A stretch of DNA of 64,000 bases, from contig JAANBB010000064.1 in NCBI GenBank assembly GCA_014621425.1, positions 1 to 64,000 on the forward strand. The letters are read 5' to 3'. The position numbers were made by a program, and so were the translations under genes. The notes under the pieces are model-generated. The model saw only the letters and a list, made by a program, of their open reading frames with translations, had not been told where the DNA came from and made no database searches. Each line of letters opens with the position of its first letter. Position 1 is the first letter of the stretch. The stretch is from Cylindrodendrum hubeiense. Its lineage: Eukaryota > Ascomycota > Sordariomycetes > Hypocreales > Nectriaceae. Shown in pieces: positions 57,289-64,000 of the stretch.

Positions 57289-60200
57289 ATGTCAGATCCC
57301 GACATCCAGCCCAAGGAGACCGATGTGGAAGCTGCGAATAATCCTCGCATCACCTTCCAGGACGGTGTCAGTAGGGATGCCGCACCCAGTGACCCGGACC
57401 CGTACCATGGACGCTCTCGCACCCGCTCACTATCTCGCCGCCGCTCGCGGTCCAGCTCCCGCAGCCGCATCCAGCCGACCTCGCCGTACTCGGGCGTCCA
57501 GATCGAATACCGCACCCTGTCCATCCAGGTGACCGAGGCGAAACAGAACGATGACCCTCTTGAAGAGGCCAAGAACGCAACGGGCCTCGGGGGCAAAGAA
57601 GACGAAGACTACTTCGCGAAGCTTCAATACCATGAGCTACAAGTTGAGCAGCTCTGCCAACAGCTCAACATAAGCTCTGAAGCCGGCCTTTCAGAGAATG
57701 CTGCTGCTATCCGCTTGGAGCGAGATGGAAACAACTCACTGCCGCATCCCAAGACAAACTACATCAAGAAAACGCTCAAGTACATCTTTGGTGGCTTCTG
57801 TTCGGTTCTCTGGGTCGGCGCCATCATCTTCTTCCTGTGCTGGCAGCCCCTGAGCAGCCCCCCGTCAGCCCAGAATCTGTCTCTCGCCGTCCTTATCCTC
57901 GTCGTCATCTTCCTGCAGGCTGGCTTCTCCGCCTTCCAGGACTGGTCGACCGCAAAGACCATGAATGCCATCCTTGACCTGCTGCCCTCGTTTGCACTGG
58001 TCAAGCGTGATGGCGACCTCAAGAGCTTGCCCACCATCAGCCTCGTGGCTGGCGACATTGTTCATCTGCAGGTTGGCGACAAAGTCCCAGCCGATCTCCG
58101 CCTCATCAGCCACTCCGGTGACATCCGCTTCGATCGATCTGTTCTTACCGGCGAATCCGACGAGATTGAAGGCGTCGTCGACTCGACCGACCGAAACTTC
58201 CTTGAGAGTCGAAACATCGCCATGATGGGCACCACTGTCATGAACGGCAATGGTGTCGGCGTGGTTGTCCTCACTGGCGCCCGAAGCGTCATGGGCCGCA
58301 TCGCAAGCTCGACCGCTAGTGTCAAAGATTCTGCTGCCCTCATCCAGCGAGAGATCACCCGCTTTGTTCGGATCATCGTATGCATGACCATCTTTCTTGC
58401 CTTGCTCATCTTATTTTCCTGGGTCGGCTGGCTGCGTGTCGACCATCCTGGCTACATGAGTGTCCCCGCCATGCTTGTCAACGTCATGGCTTGCATCGTG
58501 GCTTTCATTCCCGAGGGTATGCCCGTTGCTGTCGCGTTGACACTCATGATGGTTGCCCGTCGAATGAAGGCCGTCAATGTACTGCCCAAAGGACTGTCGA
58601 CTGTTGAGACACTGGGCTGCGTGAATGTCATCTGCTCAGACAAGACTGGCACTCTCACACAGAACCAAATGTTTGTCAACTCTGTTGCGTTCGTCGACCG
58701 AAGCCTTGAGTCTTCTGATGACTTCCATCTTCTACATGAGGGGAGTAAGCCGAACCATGCTGCGGCAGCGATGCAACGAGCGTCCCTCCTATGCAACGAC
58801 GCGTCGTTTGACCCGACCACGACCCATCTTCCCATCCACGAGCGAACTATCCTAGGCAATGCTACTGACAGCGCCGTCTTCCGGTTTGCTGCATCCGGCA
58901 ACTCAGGAGATGGCCTGAAGAAGACGACTCCCCGCGTCTTTGAAGTTCCTTTCAACTCCAAAAATAAGTGGATGCTGGCACTTTTCGAGTCGGACGATAA
59001 CAGAGGCAAATATCGTGCCATCGTCAAGGGCGCTCCGGACATTCTTCTCCCTGGCTGCACGCAATACTGGTCGTATGAATCCAACTCGGTTCAGCCTCTC
59101 GATGACGAGGCCCGTGCCAAGTTCCAGCACATCCAAGACGAGGCTTCTCGCCGTGCCGAGAGAGTGATTGTCCTGTGCGAGAAACTCATATCTCCTCATG
59201 GCGTCGCTGGAACCAACGCATTCAGTGACGAAATCACCCACTCTGTTATTGAAGATCTCACCGTCGTTGGCATGCTTGGTATCATCGACCCGCATCGTCC
59301 TGAGATTCCTGAGACTGTTGAGCAATGTCGCCGCTCTGGAATCCGCTTCTTCATGGTCACTGGTGACTACGCGCTAACTGCGGCGGCGATTGCTCGCAAC
59401 ACCGGCATTTTCACTTGCAGCAGCGATCCCGACACCATCGACAGCCTCCAGACTGGAGTTGTGAACAACGAGGCCGAGGAAAAGCCCAAGTCCAAATCCA
59501 AGTCCAAGAATGAACGAGCTCCCCTGATCAAGCGGAGCCTGCTCCTGGAAGGCTCAAACCTCGGTCGGCTGACGCAAGAAGACTGGGACATTGTCTGCGC
59601 CTACGACGAAATTGTCTTTGCACGAACCACGCCCGAACAAAAGTTGCGAATCGTCACTGAGCTGCGAACCCGCGACAACGTCGTCGCCGTTACTGGTGAT
59701 GGAGTCAACGATGCTCCCGCCCTGCGAGCCGCCGACGTTGGAGTTGCCATCGTCACGGGCAGCGACGTTGCCATCGAGGCAGCGGACCTTGTACTCCTTG
59801 ATCGATTTGACTCCATCATTGACGCCATTCGCCTCGGTCGCCTCGTCTTCCAGAACCTCCAGAAAGTCATCTCCTACCTCCTCCCTGCCGGTAGTTGGTC
59901 TGAAATTTGGCCCGTCATCCTCAACGTTTTCTTCGGCGTGCCCCTTCCTCTGAGCGCATTCCTGATGATTATCATTTGCGTCTTCACTGATCTTTTCATG
60001 AGTCTTTCTCTCATCATGGAGAAGGAAGAGTTCGACCTTTTGTCGCTGCCTCCTCGCGACCACAAACATGACCATCTGATCAACACCAAGATCTACACGC
60101 AAGCGTACCTCTTCACGGGCTTCATGGAGACAATCATCGCCCACTCCATGTTCTTTTTCTACATGTGGAAGTATGCTAAGATGCCCGTGAGCGAACTGTT

Positions 60201-60606
60201 CTTCCTCTTCGAGGGTTATTCAAAGGGATATCGTGGCTACACCCAGGATGAGCTAGTGCAGTTCAACAACACTGGACAGTGTGTCTACTTCGTCACTCTC
60301 GTTTTCCTGCAGTGGGGAAATGTTCTTGCTGTGCGGAACCGGAGATTGAGCATCTTCCAGTCTAACCCGTTTACGAAGGAGAAGCGCAACCCTTGGTTGG
60401 TTCTCAGCATGCTTATCAGCTTGGTCATTGCCATCTTTGTTACCGAAGTCCCGGGAATCCAGAAGCTTTTCGGAACCGCTTCAGTGCCTATTGAGTTCTG
60501 GCTCATCCCGATCCCTCTGGGCCTTGGGATTTTGTTTGTGGATGAGATCAGGAAATTTATTGTGAGGAAGTACCCAAGCTCGTTCTTGGCCAAGATCGCG
60601 TGGTAA
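57289..60606 (+). CDS. P-type cation ATPase, Na,K-ATPase-like (IIC) subfamily
   Basis: Single exon, 1105 residues, ATG 57289. Landmarks in order: an Arg/Ser-rich N-terminus (SRTRSLSRRRSRSSSRSR), cation-ATPase N domain (YHELQVEQLCQQLN), IFGGFCSVLWVGAIIFFL in TM1, actuator loop VLTGESDEIE, PEGMPVAVALTLM in TM4, phosphorylation motif CSDKTGTLTQN (D451), nucleotide domain with KGAPDILLPGC, and hinge VTGDGVNDAPALRAADVGVA. FGGF near TM1 and the TM4 PEG motif with VLPKGLSTVETLG point to type IIC (Na,K/H,K-like) rather than fungal ENA (IID) or PMA1 (IIIA). The TM5 segment (LPAGSWSEIWPVI) replaces the more usual SNIPE-like sequence, so ion specificity is uncertain. An RS-rich phosphorylatable N-terminus suggests kinase control. 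Confidence 0.92.
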   Translation: MSDPDIQPKETDVEAANNPRITFQDGVSRDAAPSDPDPYHGRSRTRSLSRRRSRSSSRSRIQPTSPYSGVQIEYRTLSIQVTEAKQNDDPLEEAKNATGLGGKEDEDYFAKLQYHELQVEQLCQQLNISSEAGLSENAAAIRLERDGNNSLPHPKTNYIKKTLKYIFGGFCSVLWVGAIIFFLCWQPLSSPPSAQNLSLAVLILVVIFLQAGFSAFQDWSTAKTMNAILDLLPSFALVKRDGDLKSLPTISLVAGDIVHLQVGDKVPADLRLISHSGDIRFDRSVLTGESDEIEGVVDSTDRNFLESRNIAMMGTTVMNGNGVGVVVLTGARSVMGRIASSTASVKDSAALIQREITRFVRIIVCMTIFLALLILFSWVGWLRVDHPGYMSVPAMLVNVMACIVAFIPEGMPVAVALTLMMVARRMKAVNVLPKGLSTVETLGCVNVICSDKTGTLTQNQMFVNSVAFVDRSLESSDDFHLLHEGSKPNHAAAAMQRASLLCNDASFDPTTTHLPIHERTILGNATDSAVFRFAASGNSGDGLKKTTPRVFEVPFNSKNKWMLALFESDDNRGKYRAIVKGAPDILLPGCTQYWSYESNSVQPLDDEARAKFQHIQDEASRRAERVIVLCEKLISPHGVAGTNAFSDEITHSVIEDLTVVGMLGIIDPHRPEIPETVEQCRRSGIRFFMVTGDYALTAAAIARNTGIFTCSSDPDTIDSLQTGVVNNEAEEKPKSKSKSKNERAPLIKRSLLLEGSNLGRLTQEDWDIVCAYDEIVFARTTPEQKLRIVTELRTRDNVVAVTGDGVNDAPALRAADVGVAIVTGSDVAIEAADLVLLDRFDSIIDAIRLGRLVFQNLQKVISYLLPAGSWSEIWPVILNVFFGVPLPLSAFLMIIICVFTDLFMSLSLIMEKEEFDLLSLPPRDHKHDHLINTKIYTQAYLFTGFMETIIAHSMFFFYMWKYAKMPVSELFFLFEGYSKGYRGYTQDELVQFNNTGQCVYFVTLVFLQWGNVLAVRNRRLSIFQSNPFTKEKRNPWLVLSMLISLVIAIFVTEVPGIQKLFGTASVPIEFWLIPIPLGLGILFVDEIRKFIVRKYPSSFLAKIAW

Positions 60607-63600
60607 ATTGAATGCCAAAGGATAGGAAAATGTGCATCTGCGGGAGTTAAATATTCTACATTATTCTACCAGTATATAGGTATTTATTCTGTTGACTCTT
60701 GATGGATTTCCCTCAGTTGTTCTCGTGACTACCACAAACCAAAGTCTGTGAGCTTAGTATCTGGATCATTCTCAACCCATGGCTCTTAAAAGGTAGAACA
60801 TTGCTATAAGATATATCCAGAGTCCGCGTCATAATCTCGTTTGCCCGTTAATTCTTTGCTTTGGGCGTCTCATATGGCGGAGAACTTACTGTTAGTAGAA
60901 GGCAATCTCGGAAACCACTTCAAGCTGCACGATTTCTAAGGAGAACCCTTGAGTTTTTGAATGGCCATGGGATGCCGTTGCATGTCCTATTTTGGGAGTT
61001 TTGGGGTTTACTGAGCCTCCTAGCGACGACAACTGACCTCGCCCATGATTGATCCCTACCGGGCTTTCAGCCAACTTCCCCTTAACGCAGCAGGATATCA
61101 TAACAAACGCTCCTCTGAAACAGTGCTCGATACGGTCATGTCACCATACAGCCGTTTTATCAAAACTGTTATACAGGGTCATCAACGCCATGTTCGGCAG
61201 GCCTCGTTAGGTCAGGCACTGCTTATTGCAATGAATCATACTGTAGCTAGTCTCTCAGTGTAAAATGCCCGTAAGGGCATTCCTAGCTGATGTTGCAGTT
61301 AGGATATAAGTCCATTTGAGGCGGACTGTCCCTTTGGGATATTCCGGCAGGTATTGAGGCCATTGGATATGGTCAATTAGTCAGTCATTGAGAGCTGCAG
61401 GGTAGGATTGAGGGATTGCGGTAAGATTCATCCGGATTCTCAATCTCGGAAGCTTTTGTTATGCATCGCGAAGCATCGTCATGAGTATCCAGCAGCAGAT
61501 TTTCTTGCAAAGCTCAATTTACGTTCTTTTTAGCCTATCTTTGCGGCATTGTATTGTGACTCGTTTGATCAGATGATGCCGATTGATGGGATCGGTCAGG
61601 CTAGTCTATTTTGTTCACTTTGAGAGTCTCTTATCTACGCCTTTGTCGACATTGCGGACGCATCGCCTTTGTGCCGGCATCACCACAGTCACAACACCTG
61701 CTTTTGTGGGTGGGTTGTTGAGTCTCTGACCATCTGTTGTGCCTTTCCCCCACACAATACGTCAGGATATATCCCGCTTCCATTTAAGACGAAAGATGTC
61801 GCGATATTACAAGACCTGTGTAAGTCCACACCACTGCGTTCCGTATGACCTTGTATCCACAAATAGTGATTTTCCAATAGTACATCAGAGCTAGTTATCG
61901 TGGGTCAAATGGAAGCCCTCCATCGGTATGATTTAACGTTCTGACATCAGACGAAGCAGCAATAGGGGTGTAGTCTTAGCGCAATACGAGACGCGTAACG
62001 ATCGGCAGTGTAAGCGATGACGTGGGCCAACCCGGTTTAAAATAGAATAGAAGTGAATGTGATTAATCAAGGCACACATGACATACTGGTGTTATCTGAG
62101 GCAATAATGCCATAAATTGGCCGCGCGCATCCATGGTCCGTTACAGACGCGTTGCATCTGCGCAGTCCGTGAAGGTGGTCTCTCAGTCAATCCGACATCA
62201 ATTCGGCTCTCGGCAGTCAGGCAACGTCAGAAGCATGGAAAGTTTCCAGTCTAGCTCGAACATGTGCCAGGTACGGTGCAGGGACGCTGTGGCCTGGCGA
62301 CAGTTTCCGGCTCGTGTACGACTGACAGTGTTTCAGTATGAGTAGCCACCGGGGGTTTTGGCGCTTGATCGTCGATTACGGCAATTTTCGGCACTTGAGC
62401 CGATGCCAGGTCGTCGAAGGCCCGAGCTGCAATACCGGTCTGTGGAACATGTCACAGGTTTTCGTATTGCCAATGCGGTGCCAAGCTCAACGGTGCTGTC
62501 AAGAAATTGTGAAGCCAATGAGAGGCTGTAGTGTTGCATGGTTCGCATGGCTAGTTAAAGTAGCAATCATTATGGTCTGGTCATTCATTTCATTACGCTC
62601 CTCAATTCTAAAGTTCGTTAATAAGAATGAAAGTAAATTTGCTGGTGGCTGTGTTCTGGGACTTGGCTAGTTGACGAGTTGTGGGGCGCAGGTGTAGATC
62701 TGCTGAACGCTAATCAGGTAACACTCGATCTGGCCCCCTCGAACCTGGTTACACCTGTGTTCTTACTCGTGGAACCTAATTGCACCCTCGACTAGTACAA
62801 CTGTGTATTGGCTCGGCTAAACCCACAAAACTGCTAAAGGCTTGCTTCTCGCGACCAAGATATCTTGCCGTTTACTAACCAACCGTCATCTGGAGTGATC
62901 GAAGCTACCCTAGAGCTGAGCAACTTGACAACGCCAAGAAACTACGCGCGGACGACTGGGATGTGGGACAACTAAGCTTAATATTCCCACCACTCTATTA
63001 CATCGCGTAAAATAACCTTCTAGTAGTGGCTTGGTATGTAATATATATATGGTTCTCTGCAATAAACTTTTTTTGTACGAGAATTCTGAGTTTGGAAGGA
63101 TTGCGCAGCGAGCACGCGCAACAAGAAACGCATCGGATTCTGCTCAGGCTTAGAATCGAGTCTCAATCTCTCAGGGGCTGGTAGAAGGGTCGGATTTATT
63201 TCGGGCTTATCGGCTCAACGGGGTCGAGAAATGGACTACAAGGGACGTATTGTTACGTCGTCGGAAAGGGATACCATTCGGTTATGGGGTTGTGGAAGAT
63301 TGCTTTTAGTAACGAATGATATGATGCAGGACACGTGAGACCTTTACTGGGGCTATGGTGGCTGCATCGGAGGGCCTGCTCTGTTGGAAGAAGGGGGGTT
63401 GCAACCAGGGGCAAGATGTGTGAGGACGTGGACGTGGACATTATTAATCACATAGAAACTAGCCAACTAGACAACTAGCTAGCTAGTCAACTGTATGTAG
63501 TACGTAGGTTTCCGGTGGATAATGGCAAATTATTGTGAGTACGTACGTCGATACATTATTAGCTGTGGGTGCGCATGTGCTCATTCGATAGTGTTGGATG

Positions 63601-64000
63601 CTGAATCGCGTCGATGAACTTTGGAGGGTCAAGGGTCCCCCACTGCTTGGCGCAGGCTGCATGATCGGGTGTCAGACGCCAAGTTTGGGATGGCCGTGTG
63701 GTTCCTTTTGGGACCTGAACCTGGGACCTGAACCTGGGACCTGGACCGTCGAATCCTTCGGCGGGAGCATATCTTGGCGTCTCACCCGCATGGAACTCGC
63801 CGTGCGATCGGTCCCGATGGATTGGATCATTGGGTGTCAGACGGATGTTGCGCCGCATTGCCTCGTTCAACCCGACGCTAAAGGCGACTCGAAAAGAGAT
63901 TGGAAGCTCTGAAGGGACCAGTGTCGGATGGTAATGGGATAGCGGGATTGAGCGAGCAGGCTTGAACGAGCAGGCGAGTGGGGATGAAAAGCGGAACAAG
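60607..64000. other. 3.4 kb without a supported gene
   Basis: Follows the ATPase. A plus-strand frame from ATG 61045 to 61263 is open but has no recognised family; just after its stop a small inverted repeat (atgcccgtaagggcat) could form a hairpin. A minus frame open to the right edge from 63559 starts at a TTG and looks like low-complexity chance coding. Confidence 0.4.
63709..63746. repeat. short 13 bp tandem repeat
   Basis: The unit ctgggacctgaac is repeated about three times (last copy with a->g), a minisatellite-like tract with no evident gene context. Confidence 0.85.

Noticed and set aside
61045..61263. Small plus-strand ORF followed by a hairpin
   Set aside because: 72 codons without recognisable motifs; the hairpin is short and may be chance.
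63559..63999. Minus frame open to the right window edge
   Set aside because: Begins at a TTG near the edge, overlaps a short tandem repeat and shows no family features; could be re-examined with flanking sequence.
1..64000. CRISPR arrays, bacterial operons, rRNA or tRNA genes
   Set aside because: No regularly spaced repeats with unique spacers, no Shine-Dalgarno-coupled gene runs and no tRNA-like A/B boxes were found by eye; the gene structure is fungal. A tRNAscan run could still find a tRNA that I missed.

Overview
The window is nuclear DNA of a filamentous ascomycete (Pezizomycotina, probably Sordariomycetes; the class is inferred). Evidence: genes split by 50-112 bp introns with GTRNGT donors and CTAAC-like branch sites, one Zn2Cys6 regulator, an AcuF-type zinc finger/PNP/NACHT/ankyrin protein, a DUF7580-subtilase, a 2EXR protein, a GH75 chitosanase, an Ecl1-like protein, and a 7.8 kb AT-rich LTR retrotransposon eroded by C:G-to-T:A change as repeat-induced point mutation (RIP) does. 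Exon boundaries were derived by hand from splice signals, phase and protein continuity; every multi-exon model sums to a whole number of codons.

Layout. 1-6 kb: an ankyrin protein cut by the window edge (-), a GPI-type secreted GH75 chitosanase (-), and a single-pass membrane protein with two FxGCC Cys-rich repeats (+). 6.8-15.1 kb: a possible detoxification or metabolite locus with an MFS exporter (-), a quinone oxidoreductase (+), a Zn2Cys6 regulator (+) and a UDP-glycosyltransferase (-). 16.6-22.1 kb: one five-exon minus-strand gene encoding a 1750-residue NLR-like receptor (zinc finger, PNP, NACHT, winged-helix-like linker, ankyrin repeats). 23.2-28.4 kb: a multi-pass membrane protein (-), a Thg1-like 3'-5' polymerase (+), and a five-exon gene of unknown family with a GC-AG intron (+).

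28.7-36.6 kb: a minus-strand Ty3/gypsy-type retrotransposon with 182/183 bp LTRs, TG...CA ends, a 5 bp target duplication (ctacc) and a recognisable dead integrase core. It sits inside an older open reading frame whose two halves still agree in phase. 37.2-38.9 kb: a 2EXR gene and a decayed kinase-like pseudogene. 39.5-47.6 kb: two divergent pairs (NmrA-type reductase/FAD monooxygenase and APC permease/cytochrome P450), a plausible small-molecule locus with no backbone synthase in view. 48.3-51.6 kb: an intracellular DUF7580-subtilase fusion with an intact catalytic triad. 52.4-60.6 kb: an Ecl1-like small zinc protein, a membrane-anchored RING-H2 ligase, and an 1105-residue P-type ATPase of the Na,K-ATPase-like (IIC) type. 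60.6-64 kb holds no gene I can support.

The two large architectures (16.6-22.1 and 48.3-51.6 kb) belong to families linked to fungal non-self recognition and cell-death signalling, and are the best candidates for an underexplored system here. No physical or regulatory link between them is shown by the sequence.
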